Source of the DNA: an uncultured Slackia sp.
Lineage (GTDB): Bacteria; Actinomycetota; Coriobacteriia; Coriobacteriales; Eggerthellaceae
Assembly: GCF_944321625.1 (NCBI RefSeq)
Contig: NZ_CALUMA010000047.1
Span: forward strand, 86,077-150,076
Direction of reading: 5' to 3'
DNA: 64,000 nucleotides
Below the pieces are notes generated by a model. That model did not search any database, had not been told where the DNA came from, and saw only the letters and a program-made list of their open reading frames with translations. This document shows, one piece after another, positions 53,533 through 62,587 of this stretch. Position 1 is the stretch's first letter; each line of letters opens with the position of its first letter. Both the position numbers and the translations under genes were made by a program.

Positions 53533-54987
53533 ATGGCCACTATCACCGATATCACCACCGAAGAGCTCCTCTCCCAGGCCGATGCGTTTATCGACGCGCA
53601 TTGGGAGGAAATCGTTCGCGAAATCGGCACGCTTGTGGCCGTGCCCAGCATCGTGGACTTCACCCGCGCCACTGCGGAAGACCCCTCTGGCCCCGAGGCG
53701 CATGAGGGCCTGCGCGCTTCCGTTGATCTGGCGCAACGTTTGGGTTTCAACGCCTGGGACGACGCCGGCGAAATTGGCATCGCCGACCTCGAAGGCGAGC
53801 GCGACGAGCAGCTTGCCCTGATTTGCCACGCCGACGTAGTGACGCCCGGCGTAGGCTGGACAAGCGACCCTTGGACGCTCGAGCGCCGCGAGGGCTTCCT
53901 CATCGGCCGCGGCGTGATTGATGACAAAGGCCCGCTGGTCATCTCGCTCTATTGCATGAAATTCTTCCAGGAATGGTGCGAGCGTACCGGCGCACGCCTG
54001 CCCTATACGCTGCGCATGCTCATGGGCACCAACGAGGAAACCGGCACCATGCGCGACGTGCGCTACTACCTGGAGCACTACTCCGCCCCAGCGTTCCTCT
54101 TCACGCCCGACAACGCCTTCCCCGCCTGCTACGGCGAGAAAGGCCAGTTCGACTGCGCCATCATGTCTCCCGCGATCATCGACGGACGCATTGTGGATTT
54201 CACCACGGGCGATTCGTCCACCAACGCGGTGCCCAGCCAGGCCGCGCTTGTGGTGTACGCCGACATCGCCAACCTGCCTGCGGCCGAGGGCATCGAGATC
54301 ACCGATGCGGGCGACGGATGCGCGCGTCTTGTGGCAACCGGACGCGGCGGCCATGCGTCGCTGCCTGAAGGCACGGTGAACGCCATCGATATGCTGGTGA
54401 AATACGCGCTCGCAAACGGCTTGTGCAACCCCGCCGAGGAGGCGTACCTGCGCATGATCGGCCGCATCATGGACTCCACCGACGGCAGTTCGATCGGCGT
54501 CGATTCGCAGGACGAATACTTCGGCGGCCTCACGTGCATCGTGGGCACCATCCACCGCGAACAGGGCCGCATGCGCATCACCATCGACATCCGCTACCCC
54601 ACTTCCACGACAGGCGAGGAACTGCTGGCAAAGTTCCAGGCACTGGCCGCGGAAGCCGGTGCAACCGTGGAACTCACCGGCGGCCTTCCGCCCTTCCTCA
54701 CCAAGCCCGACAGCCCCGCCATTCAGGCGTTGGCCGCGGCCTACCGCGAAGCTACTGGCTTTGACGGCGAGCCCTTCACCATCGGTGGCGGCACGTATGC
54801 GCGCGAATTCCCCTGCGCGGCGAGCTTCGGGCCGGAGGATCCGCACGATGCCTACCCCGATTGGGTGGGCCCTATGCACGGCGCCGACGAAGGAGTTTCC
54901 GAGGAAAGTCTCAAACGCGCGATGCGCGTGTACATCCTCACCATCGCCCGTTTGATGCAGATCGACCTGACGAAACTGGGCGCATAG
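53533..54987 (+). CDS. M20-family dipeptidase (Sapep/PepV-like)
   Basis: A 484-residue metallopeptidase. Zinc-site motifs are ICHADVV (His ~97), GRGVIDDKGP (Asp ~130) and GTNEETGTMRDV (Glu-Glu ~165); the lid domain follows (~190-330). The family splits dipeptides and other short N-acyl amino acid substrates in the cytoplasm. The ATG at 53533 follows AAAGGGA. Single gene, terminator at 55072. Confidence 0.92.
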   Translation: MATITDITTEELLSQADAFIDAHWEEIVREIGTLVAVPSIVDFTRATAEDPSGPEAHEGLRASVDLAQRLGFNAWDDAGEIGIADLEGERDEQLALICHADVVTPGVGWTSDPWTLERREGFLIGRGVIDDKGPLVISLYCMKFFQEWCERTGARLPYTLRMLMGTNEETGTMRDVRYYLEHYSAPAFLFTPDNAFPACYGEKGQFDCAIMSPAIIDGRIVDFTTGDSSTNAVPSQAALVVYADIANLPAAEGIEITDAGDGCARLVATGRGGHASLPEGTVNAIDMLVKYALANGLCNPAEEAYLRMIGRIMDSTDGSSIGVDSQDEYFGGLTCIVGTIHREQGRMRITIDIRYPTSTTGEELLAKFQALAAEAGATVELTGGLPPFLTKPDSPAIQALAAAYREATGFDGEPFTIGGGTYAREFPCAASFGPEDPHDAYPDWVGPMHGADEGVSEESLKRAMRVYILTIARLMQIDLTKLGA

Positions 54988-55071
54988 GGGCGGGCACCAC
55001 GAGCGGAGTCCGCTTCCCATCAGAACGAAGCAGCCGCCGCCCGCCAATAGAGAGCCCGTACGCCCTTTACG

Positions 55072-55111
55072 CCCCGACCGGCAATTGTGCCCCTGCCCGG
55101 TCGGGGAGCGT
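55072..55111 (+). terminator. Terminator after M20 dipeptidase
   Basis: CCCCGACCGG (55072-55081) and CCGGTCGGGG (55097-55106) with a 15-base loop. A wider GC-rich stem GGCGGGC/GCCCGCC lies just upstream (54988-55045). The T run (CTTTTC) is a few bases away. Confidence 0.65.
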
Positions 55112-55365
55112 GCTTTTCGCGCACATATGACAACCTTGCGCTACAATATGTCGCTGGACTCAGCGTATGGTTGAAGGGGTGGGTGCTTTCGTTCGTGCCG
55201 CGCAAGGCGATGCGCTTTCTGCAACGCTTGGCACGAGCGGCGAATGTCCTCTTTCCAACCGCTGAGAACACAAAATGACTGTGCGCCACACCCCTTCCGC
55301 AAAGCACGTGTGCCCGGAAGGCACTTTTTGCATGCGCGGAACACGCTACTCGAGAGGGAGGACTC
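55112..55365 (+). other. Leader region of LytR_C lipoprotein gene
   Basis: A possible -10 box TACAAT lies near 55142. A small hairpin GTGCC/GGCAC with TTTTT follows at 55310-55329, 36 bases before the gene start, and could act as an attenuator or end a short RNA of ~160 bases. No known RNA family recognised, no convincing short gene. Confidence 0.3.
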
Positions 55366-55944
55366 ATGGTCACTACGCATCGCTTCGCGCTCACCCATAC
55401 GCGCGCATTCTTGATTCGTCTTGCCGCCCTGGCGCTTGCCGTCACATGCCTGTTCGCGCTTTCCGCCTGCGGACACGAGCCCGAAATCGCTACGCCCCCT
55501 GCAGATTACGGCCAGGAGCAGACAGAGCAGCAGGACAACGCGGCAAAGACTAACGACGACGCCGAGGCCGCTGACGCTGACAAGGAAGCGAAGGAAGAAG
55601 AGGCCGAAAAGCCCGTTCACGAAGGACCCTTCGTGGTGAGCATCCTGAATGCGGGCGGTGCGGACGGCCTGGCAGGTGCCGCCCAGGAAAAGCTCGCCAC
55701 CGATGGCATCGAGGGCAGCAATTATGAGATTTCCGTCGACAGCTATCTCGCTGCCGTTATGCCCACCACCACGGTGTACGTGACGGGCGAAGGCGATGAC
55801 GCCGAAGAAGTGCGTGCTGAGGCAGACAAGATCGCCAAGGCGCTCGGCGGCGAGGTGAAAACCTTCAAGTCCGGAGAGCTCGCCGAAGGCACCACGATGG
55901 ACGGCCTCGATATCCTCGTTCTCGTTGGCGCCGATGCGATTTAG
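55366..55944 (+). CDS. Lipoprotein with LytR_C domain
   Basis: A 192-residue protein. A signal peptide (FLIRLAALALAVTCLFALSAC) ends in a lipobox at Cys35. Then come an acidic Gln/Asp/Glu/Ala linker (~38-85) and a LytR C-terminal domain (VVSILNAGGADGLAGAAQEKL; VYVTGEGDDAEEVRAEADKIA; LDILVLVGADAI). LytR_C domains usually end wall-polymer ligases of the LCP family; here it stands alone without the catalytic domain, anchored in the membrane. The ATG follows GAGGGAGGA. Confidence 0.85.
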   Translation: MVTTHRFALTHTRAFLIRLAALALAVTCLFALSACGHEPEIATPPADYGQEQTEQQDNAAKTNDDAEAADADKEAKEEEAEKPVHEGPFVVSILNAGGADGLAGAAQEKLATDGIEGSNYEISVDSYLAAVMPTTTVYVTGEGDDAEEVRAEADKIAKALGGEVKTFKSGELAEGTTMDGLDILVLVGADAI

Positions 55945-56002
55945 TTATTTCACGACACAAGCAATAGCTTTGCATTGTTTCATTTGATAGCCCAAACCCA
56001 AT

Positions 56003-56028
56003 GAGCCCGCATAGCGGGCTCTTCTTTT
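56003..56028 (+). terminator. Terminator of LytR_C lipoprotein gene
   Basis: GAGCCCGC, ATA and GCGGGCTC followed by TTCTTTT. Confidence 0.9.
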
Positions 56029-56056
56029 GCCTTTTCATTTTCAATTACAACATTGT

Positions 56057-56093
56057 GGTAATATTCGTAATATATTTTATTACTATATATTAC
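56057..56093. promoter_or_regulatory. AT-rich inverted repeat upstream of DinJ-MNT fusion
   Basis: GTAATATA (56067-56074) and TATATTAC (56086-56093) are perfect arms with an 11-base spacer, and GGTAATAT at 56057 is a third half-site. It ends ten bases before the start codon, the expected place for an antitoxin autoregulatory operator. Confidence 0.6.
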
Positions 56094-56103
56094 AGAGGTA
56101 GAA

Positions 56104-56574
56104 ATGAGCGAATACACGACAGTCAGCGCGCGCATCGCAACCCCTACAAAGCAGGCGGCTGAGGAGATACTTTCATCTTTGGGTATTACCCATTCCGTGG
56201 CAATCTCTTCGCTTTACGCCCAGATAGTCCTAAACAAAGGTCTTCCCTTTGAAATCAAGCTCCCTGAGAAAGATTCCGAGCACCTTCTTACCTTCTGGCA
56301 AATACGAGATGCCGTGACAAGCATTTGCCAAAAATACGGCGTCGCAAAGGCATGGCTCTTTGGCTCCTATGCTCGCGGCGAAGCAACGCCACAGAGCGAT
56401 GTCGATTTACGAATCGATAAAGGGGCAATACGTGGTCTTGAACTCGGCGGATTCGCGTATGATATGGAGCAGGCGCTCGGAACGTCCGTGGACGTTGCAA
56501 CAACCGGCAGCCTTTCCGAAGAATTCCTTGCCAGCATTCGTAAAGACGAGGTACTGCTCTATGGCAATAACTAA
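56104..56574 (+). CDS. DinJ/RelB-MNT nucleotidyltransferase fusion (antitoxin-like)
   Basis: A 156-residue fusion. Residues 1-~52 match the DinJ/RelB ribbon-helix-helix antitoxin (TTVSARIATPTKQAAEEIL; SSLYAQIVLNKGLPFEIKLP). Residues ~65-156 are a minimal nucleotidyltransferase with GSYARGEATPQSDVDL (Gly87-Ser88, Asp99, Asp101), as in MntA-type antitoxins that AMPylate HepT. No YafQ/RelE or HepT partner lies on either side. AT-rich upstream operator supports autoregulation. It may be an orphan antitoxin or act on a distant toxin. Confidence 0.8.
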   Translation: MSEYTTVSARIATPTKQAAEEILSSLGITHSVAISSLYAQIVLNKGLPFEIKLPEKDSEHLLTFWQIRDAVTSICQKYGVAKAWLFGSYARGEATPQSDVDLRIDKGAIRGLELGGFAYDMEQALGTSVDVATTGSLSEEFLASIRKDEVLLYGNN

Positions 56575-56609
56575 CGCGCCCCGATATGGAACATCGGGGC
56601 GCGTTAGTT
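56569..56609. terminator. Bidirectional terminator
   Basis: Perfect 17-bp arms (56569-56585 and 56593-56609; core GCGCCCCGAT) with a seven-base loop overlap the fusion-gene stop and lie between convergent genes; T-rich tails exist in both directions. Confidence 0.85.
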
Positions 56610-56628
56610 TAGATTTCCATCAATGACA

Positions 56629-58167
56629 TTACTCGTCCTCTTGAGACGTTTTGCGTTTGTCGGGATCGCCGAACACGAGTTCGGCAGGCTTGGGAGCCAC
56701 GAACGCCGGCTCTTCGGCCTCCACGGCGGCGGCTGCTGCAGCATCGCCTGCCGCGGCGCGCTCGCGCAGGTCGCTGAGCGCCTCGGCGTCGGCCTGCTGC
56801 TGTTCCGCCGCACCCGCAACCTCGGCGCCATCGATGGAGATGTCCTTAGGCAGCACCAGGTTGCACACCACGGCCACCAGGAACACGCCGGCCACGCAGT
56901 TGTCGGCAAACACGCTACGCACCAGCTCGGGGAAAATCACGAAGATGTCGGACACCTGGGTGAACCCGATGCCGATGGCAAGCGACAGAGCCGTAATCAG
57001 GATGTTGCGCTGGCTGAACCCGGCGCGCGCAATCATCTGGAAACCGCTCACGATGATGTTGCCAAACATCATGATGGTGCAGCCGCCCAGCACAGCCTCA
57101 GGCAGGCTGGAGAACACGGCGCTCACCACAGGCAGCAGCGCCGCCAACAGCATGATGACGGCACCGGTGGCGATGGCCTTGCGGTTGACCACCTTGGTCA
57201 TGGCGATCAGGCCGATGTTCTGAGCAAACGACGTCACAGGCAGGCAGCCAAAGCAACCGGAAAGCGCGCTTACGAAGCCGTCGGCGGCAAGCGAACCCGA
57301 AAGCTCCTTCTCGCGCACCTCACGGCCCAGGCCCACGATGGTAAGCGCCGAGGTGTCGCCGATGGTCTCGGTGGCGCTCACCAGGAAGATGACCGCAAGC
57401 GAGATGATGGCGCCCAGGTTGAACTCAGGCGTGAACGGCATGATGTGCGGCAGGGCGAACAACTGCATGTTCTGGAACGCTGTCAGGTCGACCGCACCCA
57501 TGATAAGTGCCGCAATATAGCCAACTACCAGGCCGAACAGAACCGAAAGTTGCTTGGTTTTACCCTTGGCGAGAATCTGGAACGCAAGGCACGACACCAG
57601 AGCGATGGCGCCCAACGCCAGGTTGCGCGGCGATCCGAAATCCTCCGCGCCGCTGCCGCCACCGAAGCTGGTCGCACCAACGGAAAGCAGCGAGAAACCG
57701 ATTGAAGTAACCACCACGGCCGCCACGATAGGCGAAATGATGCGACGCCAATACTTGGCGAACAGGCCTAACGTGCCTTCGAAGATGCCACCCACGATGA
57801 TGGCGCCGATAGCCGCGTTGTAGCCGTACTGCGCCGCAATCACGCACAGCACCGACACGAATGTGAAGCTGATGCCCATGACGATGGGCAGGCCGCTACC
57901 GATCCTCCACACCGGGAACAGCTGGATAAGCGTTCCGATGCCTGCGATGAGCATGGCGCTTTGCACCAGCATGGCCGTCTGGTCCTCGGCAAGCTCGGCC
58001 GCACCCGCCACCACCACGATGGGCGCCAGATTGGCCACGAACATCGCGAGCACGTGCTGCAGGCCATAGGGAATGGCGCGCAGCAAAGGGATATCGCCGT
58101 CGAGCTGGAACAGACTTGCGTGGTTGAACTGCTTCTTTGCGCCCTTGGCGCCGCCCGCAGCCGCCAC
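56629..58167 (-). CDS. NCS2-family nucleobase:cation symporter (xanthine/uracil type)
   Basis: A 512-residue permease with about fourteen spans. Hallmarks: GLQHVLAMFVANLAPIVVV, GSGLPIVMGISFTFV, ATETIGDTSALT and the family signature near GGCTIMMFGNIIVSGFQMI. A ~70-residue charged Ala/Glu tail follows the last span. It starts three bases after xpt and is co-transcribed with it, which points to xanthine as substrate. Confidence 0.9.
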   Translation of the reverse strand: MAAAGGAKGAKKQFNHASLFQLDGDIPLLRAIPYGLQHVLAMFVANLAPIVVVAGAAELAEDQTAMLVQSAMLIAGIGTLIQLFPVWRIGSGLPIVMGISFTFVSVLCVIAAQYGYNAAIGAIIVGGIFEGTLGLFAKYWRRIISPIVAAVVVTSIGFSLLSVGATSFGGGSGAEDFGSPRNLALGAIALVSCLAFQILAKGKTKQLSVLFGLVVGYIAALIMGAVDLTAFQNMQLFALPHIMPFTPEFNLGAIISLAVIFLVSATETIGDTSALTIVGLGREVREKELSGSLAADGFVSALSGCFGCLPVTSFAQNIGLIAMTKVVNRKAIATGAVIMLLAALLPVVSAVFSSLPEAVLGGCTIMMFGNIIVSGFQMIARAGFSQRNILITALSLAIGIGFTQVSDIFVIFPELVRSVFADNCVAGVFLVAVVCNLVLPKDISIDGAEVAGAAEQQQADAEALSDLRERAAAGDAAAAAAVEAEEPAFVAPKPAELVFGDPDKRKTSQEDE

Positions 58168-58170
58168 GGC

Positions 58171-58851
58171 TTACGCCTCGCCCTTCGCGGCCGCGTCGAA
58201 CGCCGCATCGGCGCTTGCGAGGTCGTCGGCGTTTACCTCGACCACCTCGCCATACGTCGGCGCGTCGCCGCCCTGTGGACGGAACGTGATCTTGCCGGTC
58301 ATGGGATCCATGCGGTCCACGATGGCGAGCGACTCCAGGCGATACCCGCGCTCACGCAGGCTCTTGCCGCCGGGCTGGAAGCCCTTCTCCACCGCGATGC
58401 CAATGCCTTCGACCGTGGCGCCGGCGGCCTCGACAATTTCAATCAGGCCGTTAAGCGCACAACCGTTGGCCAGGAAGTCGTCAATAATCAGCACATGGTC
58501 GTCGGGGCCAATGAATTTCTTGGACACGATGACGTCGAACACCTTGCCGTGCGTGAAACTCTGGATGCGCGTACAATACATCTCGCCATCGAGATTGATG
58601 CTCTGCGCCTTCTTGGCGAACACCACCGGCACGCCGAAATGCTGCGCCGCGATGCATGCGATGCCGATGCCGGACGCCTCGATGGTAAGAATCTTGTTGA
58701 TGGGAGCATCGGCGAACAGGCGCTTGAACTCGGCACCCATCTCGTCGAGAAGCTTGATGTCAATCTGGTGGTTCAGAAAGCTATCCACTTTCAGCACGCC
58801 TTCGGCCTTGACCACGCCATCCTTCTGGATGCGCTCTTCGAGAAGCTTCAC
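58171..58851 (-). CDS. xpt: Xanthine phosphoribosyltransferase
   Basis: A 226-residue salvage enzyme making XMP from xanthine and PRPP. Family blocks: start [34 protein letters not shown], the PRPP loop [14 protein letters not shown], and [10 protein letters not shown]. It carries ~30 extra C-terminal residues. The GTG start at 58851 follows AAAGG. First gene of xpt-permease. No purine riboswitch found upstream. Confidence 0.94.
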   Translation of the reverse strand: MKLLEERIQKDGVVKAEGVLKVDSFLNHQIDIKLLDEMGAEFKRLFADAPINKILTIEASGIGIACIAAQHFGVPVVFAKKAQSINLDGEMYCTRIQSFTHGKVFDVIVSKKFIGPDDHVLIIDDFLANGCALNGLIEIVEAAGATVEGIGIAVEKGFQPGGKSLRERGYRLESLAIVDRMDPMTGKITFRPQGGDAPTYGEVVEVNADDLASADAAFDAAAKGEA

Positions 58852-58875
58852 GATGCTCGCCTTTCTGCTCGGAAA

Positions 58876-58947
58876 TAGGTTACGCTTCGAACGAATTTGC
58901 CCGAAGCGCTATAACCTCACAGTGTAGCGCAGTATTAAGGTTTACTA
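58876..58947 (-). promoter_or_regulatory. xpt promoter and 5' hairpin
   Basis: On the minus strand TTAGTA (plus 58942-58947), 16 bases, and TACACT (plus 58920-58925) make a plausible promoter that overlaps the phoR-type stop. The transcript would begin directly with a hairpin AGGTTA...GCGCTTCG / CGAAGCG...TAACCT (58876-58916). Confidence 0.45.
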
Positions 58948-60375
58948 AGCCGGAAAAGTCACGGTAATGATGGTGCCTTCGGGATGATTGTCGGTGATGC
59001 TGATGCTGGCGCCGTGCACCTGAGCGGCGTGCTTGACGATCGCCAGGCCCAAACCGCTTCCGCCTGTATCCTTAGAGCGGCTTTCCTCCACGCGGAAGAA
59101 CCGCTCGAACACGCGCTCGCGCAGCTCATGGGGAATGCCGCGGCCCGTATCGCTCACGCGCAGCACCGATTTTCCGCCTTCGGATGCCACCTCGACGATC
59201 GCACGACCCCCCTCGTGGTTGTATCGCACGGCGTTTTCGGCAAGGTTGCGCACCATCTCTTCCAGGATGCGGGCATTGCCGCGCACCATGATGGGCTCGT
59301 TGTCCACGCGGCTGATCTGCACCACCAGATCGACACGAGATCGTTCGGCCAAAGGCCGCAGACGCGCCACAGCGTTGTTGGCAACCGACTCGAGCGGCAC
59401 TTCCTGCTGAAGGTCAAGCTCCATCTGGCCTTCGCCTATCTCATCCAGATGCGTAAGAGCGATGATCTCTTCCACCATGCTCTTCATCTGCTGGGCCTCG
59501 TCATGGATGAGGCCGGCGAACCTACGCACGTCGCGCGGCTTGGCAATGCCCTTGTCGATGATTTCGGCATAGCCCGAAATGACGGTCAGCGGCGTTTTGA
59601 GCTCGTGCGACACATTCGCCGTGAACATACGGCGTTCGCTGGCCTGAGCGTCAAGGCGACGGTGCTGCGCGTCAAGGCGCCTCAGCAACGGCATGAGCTC
59701 CTCGGGCGCGTCGCCGTCGATGGGATTGTTCAGGTCGATCTTCTCCATACGCGCGATAACGCGACGGGCAACCAGGTAGCCAATAAGGAACGAAATCACA
59801 ACCGCCAACACCAACACGAGCAGGCACGGCAGCGCGATGGTACCCATGATGCCCCAGATGGTGGACTGCGTGACGGCAAGCCTGAGCACTGATCCGTCGG
59901 TCAGCAGCACGGAGTGGTAAAGCGTCTCCTCGCCAAGCGTTTCAGAGTAGCGGCCACTTTGCCCTTCGCCCGTCTGCATGGCCTCGACCACTTCGGGGCG
60001 TTGAGCGTGATTTTCCATGGACGATTCGTCTGCATACGAGTCGTACAGCACCGTTCCGTCGGGCGCGATAAGCGTCATGCGCGTATCGGGCTCGATGGTG
60101 CTTTCGGTTTTGACCATGTCAATCGCATCGCTGCCGGTGTAGCCCGTCTCGTTGATGACGCGCGCGTACCCTTCTGCCTCTGCCTCAAGATCGTCCACGG
60201 CGCGCTGGTCGAGCGTAAAATAGAACACCGCGGCATACAGAATGCAGCAGATGATGACCAGCGTGGCGGAAGCAGCGGCGACCATAGATGCCACAGCGCG
60301 AGAAAGATGCCACCTTTGACGAGGCTCGTCGCCCGTGGCATCTTTCTTCGAAAGCGATTGAATGCGAATGTCCAT
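58945..60375 (-). CDS. Sensor histidine kinase, PhoR-like by context
   Basis: A 476-residue kinase: membrane helix (~30-55), an extracytoplasmic domain (~56-160), second helix (GTIALPCLLVLVLAVVISFLIGYL), HisKA with NVSHELKTPLTVISGYAEII, and HATPase (NLAENAVRYNHEGG; DTGRGIPHELRERVFERFFRVE). It is encoded 30 bases after the response regulator in the pst-phoU cluster, so a phosphate-sensing PhoR role is the best reading. Confidence 0.88.
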   Translation of the reverse strand: MDIRIQSLSKKDATGDEPRQRWHLSRAVASMVAAASATLVIICCILYAAVFYFTLDQRAVDDLEAEAEGYARVINETGYTGSDAIDMVKTESTIEPDTRMTLIAPDGTVLYDSYADESSMENHAQRPEVVEAMQTGEGQSGRYSETLGEETLYHSVLLTDGSVLRLAVTQSTIWGIMGTIALPCLLVLVLAVVISFLIGYLVARRVIARMEKIDLNNPIDGDAPEELMPLLRRLDAQHRRLDAQASERRMFTANVSHELKTPLTVISGYAEIIDKGIAKPRDVRRFAGLIHDEAQQMKSMVEEIIALTHLDEIGEGQMELDLQQEVPLESVANNAVARLRPLAERSRVDLVVQISRVDNEPIMVRGNARILEEMVRNLAENAVRYNHEGGRAIVEVASEGGKSVLRVSDTGRGIPHELRERVFERFFRVEESRSKDTGGSGLGLAIVKHAAQVHGASISITDNHPEGTIITVTFPA

Positions 60376-60405
60376 GAGGATGGCTCCGTTGACGGCGGAA
60401 AGCGG

Positions 60406-61107
60406 TTATGCCTTCAGGCGATAGCCCACGCCACGCACGGTCTCCACGAACGAAACCGCCTCGGGGTCGGCCTCGCCCAGCTTCTTGCGAAGCGTTTGCA
60501 CGTGAGCGTCCACGGTGCGGGTCTCGCCCGCCACGCCATAGCCCCACACGCGCTCGAGCAGCTTGTCGCGCGAAACCACGATGCCACGGTTCTCCATCAG
60601 ATAGCGCAGCATCTCGAACTCCTTGTGGGTAAGACGCACTTCTTCACCCGAAACCGTCACGCGATAGCTCGCAGGATCAAGCGAGATAGGGCCGGCATCC
60701 AGCGTCTCGCCCGCAGCGAGGGGCGTGGATTCGGCGCCCTCGCGGGCAGCGCGGCGCAGAAGCGCGTTCACGCGCGAAAGCAACTCCATCATGCCGAACG
60801 GCTTGGCCAGATAGTCATCGGCGCCCGAATCCAACCCGGTCACGGTATCGTATTCGGTGGATTTCGCCGTGAGCATCATGATGGGCACGTCCTGCGTGCG
60901 CGGATCCTTGCGCAGGCGTTTGAGCACGCTGATGCCGTCCTCGTCAGGAAGCATCACGTCAAGCAGAAACAAATCGGGAATCGCCTGCGTAAGCGCGGCA
61001 TCCATCTCAGCGGCGCGCGAGAACCCACGGGTCTCGTGCCCCGTCTGGGAAAGCGTGTACAGCGTCAGATTGCGAATCTGTTCGTCGTCCTCAAGGTAGT
61101 AAATCAT
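60406..61107 (-). CDS. Response regulator, PhoB-like by context
   Basis: A 233-residue OmpR-family regulator. Receiver phospho-Asp in LFLLDVMLPDEDG; conserved Lys in DYLAKPFGMMELLSRV; C-terminal winged helix EEVRLTHKEFEMLRYLMENRG. Its ATG overlaps the phoU stop (ATGA), so it is translated with the Pst/PhoU genes and should govern the phosphate response. Confidence 0.9.
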   Translation of the reverse strand: MIYYLEDDEQIRNLTLYTLSQTGHETRGFSRAAEMDAALTQAIPDLFLLDVMLPDEDGISVLKRLRKDPRTQDVPIMMLTAKSTEYDTVTGLDSGADDYLAKPFGMMELLSRVNALLRRAAREGAESTPLAAGETLDAGPISLDPASYRVTVSGEEVRLTHKEFEMLRYLMENRGIVVSRDKLLERVWGYGVAGETRTVDAHVQTLRKKLGEADPEAVSFVETVRGVGYRLKA

Positions 61108-61766
61108 CCGAGCAGCTCTCCTTTGTATCGGCCCGTGATTGAGTATTCTACCCATTCCGCGATGTTTTGGGCATGGTCGCCCACACGTTCAAGATATTTC
61201 GCCACCATAAGCGCCTCTACGAGGTTGGCCGCCGGGTCGCTTTCCGCCTGAATGCCCTTGATGATGTCACGCTTCACGCGGTCGAACATCTCGTTCACGT
61301 TGGCGTCCTCGCCCACCACCTGGGCGGCGCGCTCGCCGTCGCGCTTGACGAACGCCTCGGCGGCGTCATGCACCATGTTGGCGGCGTAACGGCCCATCTT
61401 GGCAAGGTGCTTGTGCAGCTTGGGGTCGAAGTCGTCGCCCTCGAGCGTGAGCACGATTTCGGCAACATCGGCAGCCTGGTCGGCGATGCGCTCCATGTCG
61501 CCCACCATCTTGAGCGCGGCGGAAACACGGCGAAGATCGCCCGCCACAGGCTGCTGGGTCAAAAGCAGCTTCAGGCACAGTGCCTCGATTTCGCGCTCCT
61601 GATGGTCGATTTCGTCATCGCCCTCCATGATGGCGCGGGCGCGCTCCTTGTCGCGCGACTCAAGCACCTCCACGGCGCCAACGACGGCCTCCTCCATCGA
61701 GGAAGCCATGACCAGCATCTGAGCATCGAGCAGCGCCAGCTGGGAATCAAAAACGGTACGCATCAT
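61104..61766 (-). CDS. phoU: Phosphate signalling protein PhoU
   Basis: A 220-residue protein of two three-helix bundles with conserved metal-ligand acidic runs (DDEIDHQEREIEALCLKLLLTQQPV; GDMERIADQAADVAE; KYLERVGDHAQNIAEWV). It links PstSCAB to PhoR and restrains uptake when phosphate is high. Five bases after pstB. Confidence 0.96.
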   Translation of the reverse strand: MMRTVFDSQLALLDAQMLVMASSMEEAVVGAVEVLESRDKERARAIMEGDDEIDHQEREIEALCLKLLLTQQPVAGDLRRVSAALKMVGDMERIADQAADVAEIVLTLEGDDFDPKLHKHLAKMGRYAANMVHDAAEAFVKRDGERAAQVVGEDANVNEMFDRVKRDIIKGIQAESDPAANLVEALMVAKYLERVGDHAQNIAEWVEYSITGRYKGELLG

Positions 61767-61771
61767 ATGAC

Positions 61772-62587
61772 TTAGCCGAACCTTCCTGTGATGTAGTCTT
61801 CCGTGCGCTTCTCCTTGGGGTGGCTGAACAGCACCTGAGTCTCATCGAACTCAACCAGGTCACCCAGCAGGAAGAACGCGCACATGTCGGACACGCGGGC
61901 GGCCTGCTGCATGTTGTGAGTCACCATGACCACGGTGTAATCCTTCTTGAGCTCGGTCGCCAGTTCCTCGATGCGTCCGGTGGAAATCGGGTCCAGGGCG
62001 CTCGTGGCCTCGTCCATCAGCAGCACTTCGGGTTCGACAGCCAAAGCGCGAGCGATGCACAGGCGCTGCTGCTGGCCGCCGGAAAGGGCCAAGGCGCTTT
62101 TCTTCAGGGTGTCTTTGACCTCGTCGAAGATCGCGGCCTTGCGCAGCGCGGTTTCCACGATCTCGTCCAGCTTTGCCTTGTCCTTGACGCCGTGGGTGCG
62201 CGGACCGAAGGCGATGTTATCGTACACCGTCATGGGGAACGGATTGGGCTTCTGGAACACCATGCCCACGCGCTTGCGCAAACGGTTCACGTCGGTGCCG
62301 CGCGCGTACACGTTTTCGCCGTCGATAACCACTTCGCCCTCGATACGGCAGCCCTCCACCAGGTCGTTCATACGGTTGAGGGTGCGCAGCAGCGTGGACT
62401 TGCCGCAGCCCGAAGGCCCGATGTAGGCCGTGATTTTGTTCTCAGGCATGTCCATATTGATATTGTGCAGCGCATGGAATTCGCCGTAGTACAGGTCCAG
62501 GTTCTTGACGGCGATCTTGGTTTTGGAGGGCACCGCAGAAGCTTCTCCAGCCTCTTCCTGCAGCGCCGAGAGGTCGACGTCTATCAT
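61772..62587 (-). CDS. pstB: Phosphate ABC transporter ATP-binding protein PstB
   Basis: A 271-residue ATPase. Walker [13 protein letters not shown], signature [16 protein letters not shown], Walker [14 protein letters not shown], and PstB-specific [16 protein letters not shown]-terminal extension of ~25 residues is longer than usual. Adjacent to pstA without spacer. Confidence 0.97.
   Translation of the reverse strand: MIDVDLSALQEEAGEASAVPSKTKIAVKNLDLYYGEFHALHNINMDMPENKITAYIGPSGCGKSTLLRTLNRMNDLVEGCRIEGEVVIDGENVYARGTDVNRLRKRVGMVFQKPNPFPMTVYDNIAFGPRTHGVKDKAKLDEIVETALRKAAIFDEVKDTLKKSALALSGGQQQRLCIARALAVEPEVLLMDEATSALDPISTGRIEELATELKKDYTVVMVTHNMQQAARVSDMCAFFLLGDLVEFDETQVLFSHPKEKRTEDYITGRFG

Noticed and set aside
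58852..58944. Purine riboswitch upstream of xpt
   Set aside because: No conserved purine-aptamer core, and the leader is too short; only a simple hairpin is present.
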